64,000 bases of DNA from Pyropia haitanensis (Eukaryota; Rhodophyta; Bangiophyceae; Bangiales; Bangiaceae), in contig SDUX01000001.1 of the NCBI GenBank assembly GCA_008729055.1, positions 2,829,206 through 2,893,205 on the forward strand. Reading direction: 5' to 3'. The first letter of the stretch is position 1, and each line of letters opens with the position of its first letter. Below are positions 1 through 10,421 of the stretch, one piece after another. The position numbers and the translations under genes are program-made. The notes below the pieces were generated by a model, which worked only from the letters and a program-made list of their open reading frames with translations, was not told the origin of the DNA and did no database searches.

Positions 1-777
1 CACGCGGTGAACAACCTGCTCGGCGGGCCCGTCTACAGCGCACGGGTACGCGGCGGGCGGGCGGGGTGGCGGCGGGGGGTGGGGGGGGGGGGGTGGGGGG
101 GGGACAGCTCCCGCTGACGGGCGCGCCCGCCCCCGCGGGTGGGTGCCGGGTGCGTGCGGTGGGGGGGGTGGCGTCGCCGCGGCGCTCGCCATGGCCGGCG
201 GCCGCGGCGGGCCAGCGGCGGGCCGGCCGTGCCGCCGCCCCGGCCGGTGACGGCTGCCGCGTGCCCGCGGCAGCGCGGGGTGTTGTACTCACGGGCCGGG
301 CCGCCTCTTGGTTGTTGTTTTTTTTTTTTTTTTTTTTTTTTTTTTTGGCTGCGTCCCGCTGAGCTCCGTTGGCTTTGCTTGCGCCGCCGCCGCGGATTCG
401 TTCCGCCCCTGCCGCCCCGCGGGTGGGGCGCGTGCCGCCCGTCCCTGTCGGCCGCCGTCGACCCGACGCGCCGTCCGCCGCTGTGCGCGCACGCGGGCGA
501 CCGCAGGACTTTGACGCGATCTGTGAGGAGCTCAGCCCGTCCCGCTGGGCCAACCCGCATCGGTAGGTGCCGGCCGCCGCTGGTGGGCGCCCACCCGGGG
601 GGGTGGGCGCGCCGTCCTGGGGTTGGGGGGGCGGAGCCGCCGCGTGCGGCGGTTTCCGTCCCCCTGTTTTGGCGTGGCCGTGCGGTGACTGCACGGCGTG
701 CCGTCGTTGTGGTGCAGTGGTGGGCCGCCCTCCGTGGGCAGCCAGGCCCTAACGTGCTCTTCCATGTGGGGCTCCTC

Positions 778-810
<33 letters not shown>

Positions 811-1312
811 TCGTCTGCCTCTCCCCTGGCGGGCCACCCTGTTGTGCCCGCTCCCCCCCGGTCCCGCCCGCCCCCCCCCCCCCCCCAGGTCTGCCATCCC
901 CTTCATCGGCAACTATGACCTCAACGTCATCACCGCCGCCCTCGCGCGCGCGTCCCCCCCCCACACCCTCCGCTGGCACGACGCGCGGCACGCGCTGTCG
1001 TCGCTGCCGCTGGACGTCCCCCCCCCCCGCGCTCCGCCGCGGCCGCCACCCGCACCCCCCGCCGCCGCCGCCCAGCCGCCGCCGCTGTCGCCGCCACTGG
1101 CGGCCGGGCCCGCGGGTGCGGGGGGGGGGGCGCCGCCCTCGCGGGCCTGCTCGTCCACACGACGCACGCGGGCGCGTCGCGGCTGTGGGGCCTCCTCGGC
1201 GCGTCGCCGCACTGGCTGGCCGTCCGGCTGGTGCACGCCGGCGGTGGTGGTGGTGGTGGTGGCGGTGGTGGTGGTGGTGGTGGTGGTGGTGGTGGTGGTG
1301 GTGGTGATGGTG

Positions 1313-1350
<38 letters not shown>

Positions 1351-1500
1351 TGGCGGTGGGTGGTGGTGGATAGCGCCGCGCCGCTGCGGGCGCTGGCGGC
1401 GGGGGTGGGGTCTGGCAGCGTCCACGAGTACGTGGCGGGGGTGCTCGCGGGGGGAGGGCACGTCCTCGTCGTCCACCGGGTGGAGGCGGTGCCGCCATAG
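1..1500 (+). CDS. Josephin-domain deubiquitinase (JOSD-like), 5' truncated by window edge
   Basis: Cysteine protease of the Josephin family, which removes ubiquitin from proteins. Three exons are visible: 1-45 (HAVNNLLGGPVYSAR), 507-562 (DFDAICEELSPSRWANPH) and 889-1500, with GT donors at 46 and 563 and AG acceptors ending at 506 and 888; the phases join cleanly. HAVNN follows the catalytic Cys in this family, so that Cys lies just upstream of the window. IPFIGNYDLNVITAAL matches the NGNYDVNVIMAAL block of JOSD1. The catalytic His lies in SPHWLAVR and the third catalytic residue in WVVVDSAAP, but these are in another frame; the frame changes at an 11-G run at 1120-1130. A poly-Gly stretch encoded by GGT/GGC repeats (about 1240-1350) sits between the His and Asp motifs. 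The C terminus (HEYVAGVLAGGGHVLVVHR) fits the final Josephin helix and strand; stop at 1498-1500. JOSD1/2-like is preferred over ataxin-3 because no UIM follows. Confidence 0.85.
318..346 (+). repeat. T29 homopolymer in intron 1 of the Josephin gene
   Basis: Uninterrupted run of 29 T in the first intron (46-506), about 160 bases before its 3' splice site. Confidence 0.9.
779..809 (+). repeat. T31 homopolymer in intron 2 of the Josephin gene
   Basis: Uninterrupted run of 31 T in the second intron (563-888), about 80 bases before the 3' splice site. The splice site itself is preceded by a C16 run (871-886). Confidence 0.9.
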
Positions 1501-2150
1501 GGGGTTGGCCAAAGCGAGCGCTGTCCGTCTTCCGGGCGCGCCCGCTTTCCCGACGACGGCACCGTGGCGGCCGCGTCGTTGCCGAGGGTGTGGGCGCGGG
1601 ATGGACGCCGCCGCCCGAGCTGTTGGCCTTGACACTGTCGGCGGGGTGTCGTGGCTTCATCGAGGGTGGCCTGGGGTGTCTTTCTTGTTGAGCATCCGCC
1701 GCTTCCACCTTGCCTGCTTGGGCCAAGGGCAAAGCGGAAGACTGGGGAGTGGTCAGACCCGCACGGGTCGTCTCGGGTGCGGGACGCCATGCGGCCAACA
1801 CCTCCCCCCTCCACGCTTGTGGGCTGCTTGCCGTCTGGTCTTTTTCAACGCCCGCTGCCCGCCGGCGGACCCGCGCGCCAGGAGAGCACCCCAGCCGGTC
1901 GGCTGGTGGGCGCGGTGGCTGGGAGCCACGCGCCCCACCGTGTCCCGGCCGCCCCTTGCGTGCACGCAGGGGGGTGGGTGCCGTGTTGCCAGCCACCAAT
2001 GGACGCAGGCCGCGCGGGACGCGGGCGGGCCGTCGCCGCGGCCGCGTGCGCACGCGGCCGCCAGGCCGCCAACCCCCGCCGCACCCCTGCGCGTGCGTTG
2101 GGACCAGACGGGCGGCCGCGTCGTGCTGCCGCCCAACGTGCCACCGTCGC

Positions 2151-2214
<64 letters not shown>

Positions 2215-2603
2215 CGCGGCGTCACGCCCGCCGTACCCGCCAGGAGTGACACACCAGCACGGGGCAACCGCCACACCGGCGGCCGCCGGCAGGCAGCCGC
2301 CTCCCCCCCCCCGTCCGCGCGAACCAACAATCCCGCGGGGAACGCCCGCAGCCCCGCGCACGGCGAGCGCGGCGAGCGGCCGGGCGCCCGTCCCGCCCGC
2401 CAATCCACCCACGGGCGCCCCGACGGGCGCGCCGTTGACCGTCCGACCGTCCCCGCAGCGGCGGCCCGGTCGCGGCTGCTGCTGCACCGCGCCCTTTGGG
2501 ATGAAAGCGGAGGCAGAGGGGGTTGCCGGCGTCTCCCGCGTCCCAGCTGCCGGCGGCGCGGCCGGGCATGGGCGCGTACCGCACGAGACGCGGGCGGGTC
2601 GCG
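1501..2603. other. Intergenic spacer between two convergent genes, with (GCC)n
   Basis: The Josephin gene (+) and the CCA-adding enzyme gene (-) end facing each other here. No protein family is recognisable. It holds a (GCC)n run at about 2150-2213. Long open frames across it are low-complexity shadows of high GC. Confidence 0.6.
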
Positions 2604-3514
2604 TCACGCATAGGCGGGAAAGAGGGCGCGGAGCCACGCGGCGCACGCGTCGCCTCCCCCCCCCCCCCCGTCGCGGCCGCCCAGTCCGCCACCGCCGCCT
2701 GCACGGCGGCGTCGCCCTTGCGCCGCCGCGGCAGTGCCGTGTCGAGGCGGGAGCCCGCCAGCGCGGGGCGGTCCGCCCACGCGCACGCCAGGCCGGCAGC
2801 GTCCACCTCGGCGCCCAGCCGCGCCGCCACGGCCACCGCCGCGGCCGCCGCCGTCGCCGCGGCCGCGGCACCGCTGCCATTGTCCTTGTCCTTGTCCTTG
2901 TCGTCGTCGTCGTCGTCGGTGGCGGCAGCGGCGGCGGCGGCGGCGTCGTCGCCGTCGTCGCCCGTGTCGCGACTGTGGCGGGGCGCGGTGGCGGCGCCCG
3001 GGGGGACCGCGAGCCAGCGGCGGCCGTGGAGGGCGGCGGCGACCAGCCGCAGCCGCCACGTCGGCCCGCCACCGCGGACGAGCCGGCCGAGCACCACCCG
3101 CCGCCGCGCGGCGGCCGACGTGCCCGCCGGCAGCCGCACGTCGTCGGCCACGGGCGCCCCCGCCGCCACCGCCGCCACCTCCGCCGCCGCCCCGTGCGCG
3201 GCCGCCACCGCCGCCGCGTGGCGGGCCGACACGCCGAGGCGGCCGCGGAGAAAGGCCGTCACCGCCGCCGCCGACCGCGCCGCCGCCGCCGCCGCCGCCG
3301 CCGCGTCACCGCCACCGCCACCGCCACCGCCGCCGCCACCGCCACCGCCACCGCCACCGCCACCGCCACCGCCGCCGTTGCTGCCGGCCGCCGGCGGCCG
3401 TTGCCGCAACGCGGCAACCAGCGGCGCCGTTAGCGCCACGTACCGGCCGAGGCGGTCGAGCCCCCGCCAGCCGCCCGCCGCGTCGGTGCCGCCGCGGGCG
3501 GCCGCCTCTGCCGC

Positions 3515-3569
<55 letters not shown>

Positions 3570-4169
3570 AGCGCGGCGACCCCCCCCCAGCGCTCGTACG
3601 CTTCCAGGGCGGCGGCACACGCTGCCACCCACGCGGGTACCCCCCCCCCCCCCACCCCTCCCCTCCCGGCGCCCACACCCAGCCCGGCGTCCGTGTCGGC
3701 GTCCGCCGCGGCTGCCGACACCCCCCCGTCCTCCCCCCCCAGCGCGGCGGCCCACACGCGCCACTCGGTGGCGAGGCGGAGCGCCGCCCCCCCCCCCAGC
3801 GTGACGAGCGCGTCCACCTCACGGGCGACGGCGGCTCCCCCCCCCCCCCCACCCGCGACGGTGGCGGCCAACGCGGGCGCCGCCACCGCCGCCGCCGCCG
3901 CCGGGATGGCCGCGTCGACGGTCAAGCCCGCCACGGCGGCGAGGCGGGCCGCGCGCAGCGCCCGCCGCGGGTCCCCGCCGAGCGTCACCGCCGCGGCGGC
4001 GGGCGTCGCGGCGAGCCGTGCCGCCGCCGCCGCGACGCCACGGCCGGTCGGGTCGGCAACGTGGCGGGTGGCCGGGTCCACCGACAGCGCGTTGACGGTG
4101 AGGTCCCGGCCCGCCGCGTCGGCCGCCCACGCTGCCGCCATCGTGGTGGCGGCCGCGTCGGCCGTCGCC

Positions 4170-4207
<38 letters not shown>

Positions 4208-5146
4208 TGGCGCGTCGGCCGCGTCGTCCGTGGCGGCGGCGGCGGTGGGCGCCGCCCCGCCCGCCCCCGCGCCGCGCAGGCGCGTCACGTCCACGTGGAC
4301 GCCCCCAACCTTGAGCGTCACCGTCGGGTGGGGCTTCCCGCCGCGCGGCCGCCGCGGCGGCGGCGCGTGCGGCGGCGGCGTCGCCGCCACCGCCGCCGCG
4401 TGCAGGGCCGTGGCAAACGCCCACGGGGTCGCCCCGGCGACGGCCGTGTCCATGTCGAGGGGGTGGTGCCGCGCCGCCCCGGGGGGGCGGGGGAGGGGCA
4501 CGCCCCCCGCACCACCCCCGCCGCCACCACCGCCGCCACCACCACCGCCGCCGCCGTCTGCCCCGCCACCACCACCGCCGCCGCCTTCACGCCACCCCCC
4601 CCCCCCTCCACCGCCCCTCCCAACAGCTTATCCCGCACCCACCCGCCCACGATGCGGACGGTCACCGCCCCCCCCCCCCCCCCGCCCCCTTCTCCCCTCG
4701 GCGCCCCCCCCTCCGGGTCCGCCCCCACAGCCGTCGCCTCCCGCGACAGCCGCCGCGCGGTAGCGGCCAGCAGCGCACACACGCGCGCCTCTGTGGGCGT
4801 CACCACCACGCGCAGGGGGGGCGCCGCGGCGGCTTCCACGCCGGCAACAGCGGCGGCGGCGGTGGCGGTGGCGGCGGCGGCGGCGGTGGCGGTGGCGGTG
4901 GCGGCCGCCGCACGCGCACCCGCGGCCGCCACCGTCGCGGCCGCCGCGGCAGGCGCGGCGTGGGGGGGGGGACCCCGGCCGGCGGCCGCCGCTGCCGTCG
5001 CGGCCGCCGCGGCCACCGCTGGTCCGGCTGTCGTGGCCGCCACCGCTGCCGTGGCGGTCGTCTCTGCCGCCGCTGCCGCGGCGGTCGCCTCTGCCGCCGC
5101 TTCCTCTGCGGTCGCCTCTGCTGCCGCTTCCGCTGCGGTCGTCCCT

Positions 5147-5178
<32 letters not shown>

Positions 5179-5355
5179 CGTCGCGGCCGCCGCTGCCCCT
5201 GCGCTCGTCTCTGCCGCCGCCAACGCTGTTGCCGTCGTGGCCGCCGCCGCCGCTGCGGGCGTCCCTGCCGCCGCGGTGGTGGTGGCGCCGGCGGCATGGG
5301 CGAGGGGCGGACCGGGTAACGCGGCGGCGGCGGTGGCGGCGGCCGCGGCGGCCAT
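2604..5355 (-). CDS. CCA-adding tRNA nucleotidyltransferase (class II, poly(A) polymerase family)
   Basis: Adds or repairs the 3'-CCA end of tRNAs. The nucleotidyltransferase core is clear: VRIVGGWVRDKLLGG (about 4660-4620) is the GG/R-D signature, HPLDMDTAV (about 4470-4445) carries the metal-binding DxD, and RDLTVNALSVDP then VADPTGRG are the conserved RD-FT-NA and D-TGRG blocks. GGDPRRALRAARLAA is the DD-RxLRxxRFA motif. The proposed start is the ATG at 5355, followed by a long Ala/Thr/Val-rich N-terminal extension, possibly a targeting peptide. The coding frame breaks twice: at 4480-4510 between the GGWVRD and DxD motifs, and at a C14 run (2656-2669) near the C terminus; reading across gives an ending DACAAWLRALFPAYA. 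Poly-Gly inserts (about 3300-3378, 3520-3568) and an Asp/Lys run (about 2877-2918) interrupt the helical C-terminal half. Family assignment is firm; length and intactness are not. Confidence 0.85.
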
Positions 5356-5975
5356 CCTGGGGGCGAGCGGGGGGGGGGGGGGGAGAGGGAAGGGGGGGGG
5401 GGTTGCCGGGCAGAGGTCCGCGAGGCGGCGGGGGATGGACGGCTCGCCGTGGAGGGGGCGGCGCGGCGGCCGCGGCGGGGACGCCACCACGGTGTGAGAA
5501 GCGAGTGCCGTTTCGGACGGGGGGGGGGGGGGGGGGGGGTGGGGGGGCGGCGGCGGGGGGGGGCAACCGACAGCCGGGTGGCCGTTGGGGGGGGTGACGG
5601 ACGCTCGCGTCGCCGCGGCGGGCCGGATCCGTAAGGAACCGGACCAGAGACGGGCCCGAATGATGGCCGCCGGCACCGCCCGTCGCCGCAGACGTTCGCA
5701 AGGAGCTCGCCTGCGACCCGCACGCCACGCTGCCGCGGCAAGAACGGTGCGGGCGGGCGACCGCCGCGGCAGCCGCCACGACAAACGGATGCTGCTGGGA
5801 AAAAAAAAAACGCACCAACACGCGCATACATAATACCGGGTCGTGCACCCCGCGACGCCCTGCCCCGCCACCCTCGTCGGAGTGCCGCCGCCGCGAGGGA
5901 GCCGCGCGTCAACGCCATGTCGCCCCCGCCACCCCCCCACTCTGGCCGCACACACCTCCCCTACCAGGAACCGCC
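5356..5975. other. Spacer between two same-strand genes, with long G runs
   Basis: Upstream region of the CCA-adding enzyme gene and downstream of the Cys-rich gene. Dominated by G homopolymers (for example 5520-5538) and an A10 run near 5800. No further gene recognised. Confidence 0.5.
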
Positions 5976-8900
5976 TCAATAGGAAAAGTCATCAAGCGAC
6001 GCCTCACAGATGCCCTCCGCCCCACACTCAAGCCACCCCGTGCACGCGCCGCAAGCCTTGGAGCACTTGTCGCCGATCCGGCCTGCCGACGTGCACGTGC
6101 CGCCGACGCAGGTCGTGCCCTCGCCACACTTGCGGGAGCCACCGCACGGGCTGCACCGGCCGACGACCACGTCGAGCCTCTTGCAGACGCCCGACACACA
6201 CGCGACGCCGGCCTTGCAGCCACCGCACTCATCCGAGCACTTCATGCCCAAATCCCCGGTGCGCCGGCAGAAGCCCCTCTCACAGGTCGTGCCCTCGCCA
6301 CACTTGCGGGAGCCACCGCACGGGCTGCACCGGCCGACGACCACGTCGAGCCTCTTGCAGACGCCCGACACACACGCGACGCCGGCCTTGCAGCCACCGC
6401 ACTCATCCGAGCACTTCATGCCCACAACCCCGGTGCGCCGGCAGAAGCCCCTCTCACAGGTCGTGCCCTCGCCACACTTGCGGGAGCCACCGCACGGGCT
6501 GCACCGGCCGACGACCACGTCGAGCCTCTTGCAGACGCCCGACACACACGCGACGCCGGCCTTGCAGCCACCGCACTCATCCGAGCACTTCATGCCCAAA
6601 TCCCCGGTGCGCCGGCAGAAGCCCCTCTCACAGGTCGTGCCCTCGCCACACTTGCGGGAGCCACCGCACGGGCTGCACCGGCCGACGACCACGTCGAGCC
6701 TCTTGCAGACGCCCGACACACACGCGACGCCGGCCTTGCACCCACCGCACTCATCCGAGCACTTCATGCCCAAATCCCCGGTGCGCCGGCAGAAGCCCCT
6801 CTCACAGGTCGTGCCCTCGCCACACTTGCGGGAGCCACCGCACGGGCTGCACCGGCCGACGACCACGTCGAGCCTCTTGCAGACGCCCGACACACACGCG
6901 ACGCCGGCCTTGCACCCACCGCACTCATCCGAGCACTTCATGCCCAAATCCCCGGTGCGCCGGCAGAAGCCCCTCTCACAGGTCGTGCCCTCGCCACACT
7001 TGCGGGAGCCACCGCACGGGCTGCACCGGCCGACGACCACGTCGAGCCTCTTGCAGACGCCCGACACACACGCGACGCCGGCCTTGCACCCACCGCACTC
7101 ATCCGAGCACTTCATGCCCAAATCCCCGGTGCGCCGGCAGAAGCCCCTCTCACAGGTCGTGCCCTCGCCACACTTGCGGGAGCCACCGCACGGGCTGCAC
7201 CGGCCGACGACCACGTCGAGCCTCTTGCAGACGCCCGACACACACGCGACGCCGGCCTTGCAGCCACCGCACTCATCCGAGCACTTCATGCCCAAATCCC
7301 CGGTGCGCCGGCAGAAGCCCCTCTCACAGGTCGTGCCCTCGCCACACTTGCGGGAGCCACCGCACGGGCTGCACCGGCCGACCACGACGAGCTTCGTGCA
7401 GACGCCCGACACACACGCGACGCCGGCCTTGCAGCCACCGCACTCATCCGAGCACTTCATGCCCAAATCCCCGGTGCGCCGGCAGAAGCCCCTCTCACAG
7501 GTCGTGCCCTCGCCACACTTGCGGGAGCCACCGCACGGGCTGCACCGGCCGACCACGACGAGCTTCGTGCAGACGCCCGACACACACCCGAGGCCGGGCA
7601 TGCAGCCACCGCACTCACGCGAGCACTTCATGCCCACAACCCCGGTGCGCCGGCAGAAGCCCCTCACGCAGGTCGTGCCCTTGGTACACGTGCGGGAGCC
7701 ACCGCACGGGCCGCACCGGCCGACCACGACGAGCTTCGTGCAGACGCCCGACACACACCCGAGGCCGGGCATGCAGCCACCGCACTCACGCGAGCACTTC
7801 ATGCCCACAACCCCGGTGCGCCGGCAGAAGCCCCTCACGCAGGTCGTGCCATTGGTACACGTGCGGGAGCCACCGCACGGGCCGCACCGGCCGACCATGA
7901 CGAGCTTCGTGCAGACGCCCGACACACACCCGAGGCCGGGCATGCAGCCACCGCACTCATCCGAGCACTTCATGCCCACAACCCCGGTGCGCCGGCAGAA
8001 GCCCCTCACGCAGGTCGTGCCATTGGTACACGTGCGGGAGCCACCGCACGGGCCGCACCGGCCGACCACGACGAGCTTCGTGCAGACGCCCGACACACAC
8101 CCGAGGCCGGGCATGCAGCCACCGCACTCACGCGAGCACTTCATGCCCACAACCCCGGTGCGCCGGCAGAAGCCCCTCACGCAGGTCGTGCCCTTGGTAC
8201 ACGTGCGGGAGCCACCGCACGGGCCGCACCGGCCGACCACGACGAGCTTCGTGCAGACGCCCGACACACACCCGAGGCCGGGCATGCAGCCACCGCACTC
8301 ACGCGAGCACTTCATGCCCACAACCCCGGTGCGCCGGCAGAAGCCCCTCACGCAGGTCGTGCCATTGGTACACGTGCGGGAGCCACCGCACGGGCCGCAC
8401 CGGCCGACCATGACGAGCTTCGTGCAGACGCCCGACACACACCCGAGGCCGGGCATGCAGCCACCGCACTCATCCGAGCACTTCATGCCCACAACCCCGG
8501 TGCGCCGGCAGAAGCCCCTCACGCAGGTCGTGCCCTTGGCACACGTGCGGGAGCCACCGCACGGGCCGCACCGGCCGACCACGACGAGCTTCGTGCAGAC
8601 GCCCGACACACACCCGAGGCCGGGCATGCAGCCACCGCACTCACGCGAGCACTTCATGCCCACAACCCCGGTGCGCCGGCAGAAGCCCCTCACGCAGGTC
8701 GTGCCCTTGGCACACGTGCGGGAGCCACCGCACCGGCCGCACCGGGGGACGCCGCACCCCGTCTGCGGCCGGACACACCGGCCGTGGCTGGCACACACCA
8801 GCCCGTTGCCGCAGACCGTGCACGCCGTCTTGCACGGATGGCCAGCGTGCCCGTCGACGGCGCACGTGTGGGTGCTGCCGCCCTTGGCAAATGCATTCTT

Positions 8901-9185
8901 CAGGCACTTGGTCCCCGCCTCGCAGGCGTTGAAGGAAACGTGGCCGCCGCGGCACGGGTGGCAGCGCCGCGTGACGCCCCTGTAACGCCGGTCGGTGAGC
9001 GGTAGCAGAGCGTCGCGGGCAGCGGTGCCGTCGCGGCCGTCGCTGCCGACGCGGGCAGCGGTGCCGTCGTGGTCGTCGCGGCCGGCAAAAGGCGTGGCCC
9101 CCGCCGTGGCGGGGGCAGCGCCGGCCGCCACCACCGTCGCCGCGGCAACCACGGCGGCCACCGCCAGCACCACGAGCCGGACCAT
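5976..9185 (-). CDS. Secreted cysteine-rich tandem-repeat protein (copy 1)
   Basis: Uninterrupted 1069-codon frame, function unknown. The chosen start (ATG at 9185) gives a classic signal peptide (MVRLVVLAVAAVVAAATVVA). A non-repeated Cys-rich head follows, with CHPC, CTVCGNGLVCA and spaced cysteines. The rest is about 16 repeats of 57-58 residues, each with the pattern GRCxPCGGSRxC, TTCxRGFCRRTG, GMKCSxECGGC, GVxCVSGVC; the last unit is divergent and the protein ends CEASLDDFSY. Two repeat subtypes exist: N-terminal units with KLVVVG linkers (171 bp) and C-terminal units with RLDVVVG linkers (174 bp). The even cysteine count and spacing suggest small disulphide-bonded knots on a secreted, wall or matrix protein. 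A paralogue with the same head lies at 23.3-25.5 kb. The repeat tract could be collapsed or expanded in the assembly. Confidence 0.85.
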   Translation of the reverse strand: MVRLVVLAVAAVVAAATVVAAGAAPATAGATPFAGRDDHDGTAARVGSDGRDGTAARDALLPLTDRRYRGVTRRCHPCRGGHVSFNACEAGTKCLKNAFAKGGSTHTCAVDGHAGHPCKTACTVCGNGLVCASHGRCVRPQTGCGVPRCGRCGGSRTCAKGTTCVRGFCRRTGVVGMKCSRECGGCMPGLGCVSGVCTKLVVVGRCGPCGGSRTCAKGTTCVRGFCRRTGVVGMKCSDECGGCMPGLGCVSGVCTKLVMVGRCGPCGGSRTCTNGTTCVRGFCRRTGVVGMKCSRECGGCMPGLGCVSGVCTKLVVVGRCGPCGGSRTCTKGTTCVRGFCRRTGVVGMKCSRECGGCMPGLGCVSGVCTKLVVVGRCGPCGGSRTCTNGTTCVRGFCRRTGVVGMKCSDECGGCMPGLGCVSGVCTKLVMVGRCGPCGGSRTCTNGTTCVRGFCRRTGVVGMKCSRECGGCMPGLGCVSGVCTKLVVVGRCGPCGGSRTCTKGTTCVRGFCRRTGVVGMKCSRECGGCMPGLGCVSGVCTKLVVVGRCSPCGGSRKCGEGTTCERGFCRRTGDLGMKCSDECGGCKAGVACVSGVCTKLVVVGRCSPCGGSRKCGEGTTCERGFCRRTGDLGMKCSDECGGCKAGVACVSGVCKRLDVVVGRCSPCGGSRKCGEGTTCERGFCRRTGDLGMKCSDECGGCKAGVACVSGVCKRLDVVVGRCSPCGGSRKCGEGTTCERGFCRRTGDLGMKCSDECGGCKAGVACVSGVCKRLDVVVGRCSPCGGSRKCGEGTTCERGFCRRTGDLGMKCSDECGGCKAGVACVSGVCKRLDVVVGRCSPCGGSRKCGEGTTCERGFCRRTGDLGMKCSDECGGCKAGVACVSGVCKRLDVVVGRCSPCGGSRKCGEGTTCERGFCRRTGVVGMKCSDECGGCKAGVACVSGVCKRLDVVVGRCSPCGGSRKCGEGTTCERGFCRRTGDLGMKCSDECGGCKAGVACVSGVCKRLDVVVGRCSPCGGSRKCGEGTTCVGGTCTSAGRIGDKCSKACGACTGWLECGAEGICEASLDDFSY
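6085..8760. repeat. Intragenic tandem array, 171/174-bp units
   Basis: Fifteen units are spaced from about 6257 to 8669 (the CGGTGCGCCGGCAG anchor recurs): six intervals of 174 bp, then eight of 171 bp. The period is a multiple of three, so it encodes the Cys-rich repeats on the minus strand. Adjacent units are nearly identical, which suggests recent homogenisation. Confidence 0.95.
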
Positions 9186-10421
9186 GACGACGACTGCGAC
9201 GGCACCAGCCAGGCGGGGGGGGAGGGGGCGAGGGGGTAGGGGGAGGGAACGACGGCGACAAGGAGCAAAGTGGCGAGCCGACTGCGCAACGCCGCGATGG
9301 GTCCACGGACAGCGCCGGGCGGGCACACACGACGGGGGAGACCCTGCTTATGACCACCCCTCACGGCCGCGGGCGCCACGGCGTCACGGCGCGCGCCGCC
9401 CCCCGCGGCCGACGTCCAGTCCACCAGCGAACTCGCGACTGCCCCCTGCCGGCGTCACCGCCACGACCGCCCCGCCCACCCCAGATGGTCGTGCCGCCTG
9501 CCGCCGCTCCGCTCCTCCCCCCCATGCCCGCACACACCCCGACCGCACCCCCTCGAGACCGGCCAACCACCGGTGGCCTGCGGCCGGCGACCCCCTCACG
9601 CCCGCCCGGCTTGCCCCACCAGCCATCCTCCCTTTCCCCTCCCCATGCGCCGCACGGCCTCCCACAGGCAGCCACCGTCAGAAACGGAAGCCTGGCGAAG
9701 GACAGGGGAGGTGGGGCTTCATGAGGCGGCCGGCCGCCGCTGGGCCGCCCCACACGGGAGAAGAGAGAGCGGGCGGGGGAGGGAGGAGTGCAAGTGGGGA
9801 AGGAAAGGACGGATGCCGCACCCACAGCGGCCGCCCCACAAGGCAAAAGAGAGAGCGGGCGGGGGAGGGAGGGGTGCAAGTGGGGAAGGGGAGGACGGAT
9901 GCCGCACCCACAGCGGCCGCCGCTGCCGCGGCCGCCTCTGCCGCCGCTTGCAACGGCCGCCCCGGACGGCCGCCGCCGCGTCCGTCAGCGCGGCGCCCCG
10001 CCGGCCGCTGCCGGCGATCGTCACCCCGGCCGCTGCCGGTGTGAGCGGATGCGCTGTGGCACCCCGCCGCCCCGCGGCAGCCTGAGCACTTGTCGAGCGG
10101 ATGACGCCGCGTGCCGCTGCCGGTGCGTCGCAGCGGCCGACGGGGCCGCAGCGGCCGGCGGCGGGGGGAGAGGACGACCGAATCAACAACAGTACCAGCA
10201 ACAAACGACAGACACGAGGGCGGGGGAAAGGACACGACGGCGTGCGTGATGCAAGGCGGGAGGGGGGGGCGTCGTCGCCGCCGCGGCGGGTGTGACCGAC
10301 GCTCGCGGACGGCAACAGAGCGAACACTTGTCCAGGAGCGACAGATGGACGGCATGGAGGGTCGTAATGTTCGCCGCTGATGCCGCACTGCCGCGCCGCC
10401 CCCCGCCAGCCCTGCGGTACA
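9186..10421. other. Intergenic region with an 86-bp tandem duplication
   Basis: Upstream of the Cys-rich gene. Two 86-bp direct copies occur at about 9744-9829 and 9830-9915, anchored by AAGAGAGAGCGGGCGGGGGA at 9761 and its near-copy at 9847. No gene is recognised on either strand. Confidence 0.6.

Noticed and set aside
698..3433. 911-residue plus-strand frame crossing the Josephin gene, spacer and CCA enzyme gene
   Set aside because: It joins real Josephin exon 3 sequence to antisense of the CCA gene through low-complexity GC-rich DNA; not one gene.
6085..8760. CRISPR-like regular repeats
   Set aside because: Repeats are contiguous coding units without unique spacers, in a eukaryotic gene.
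5843..8985. Very long plus-strand open frames (685 and 991 residues) opposite the Cys-rich repeat gene
   Set aside because: They are mirror images created by repeat periods that are multiples of three; His/Pro/Arg-rich composition, no signal peptide, whereas the minus strand has a signal peptide and regular cysteines.
9186..10421. Several open frames on both strands upstream of the Cys-rich gene
   Set aside because: They are produced by the 86-bp duplication and high GC; no start, domain or natural composition.
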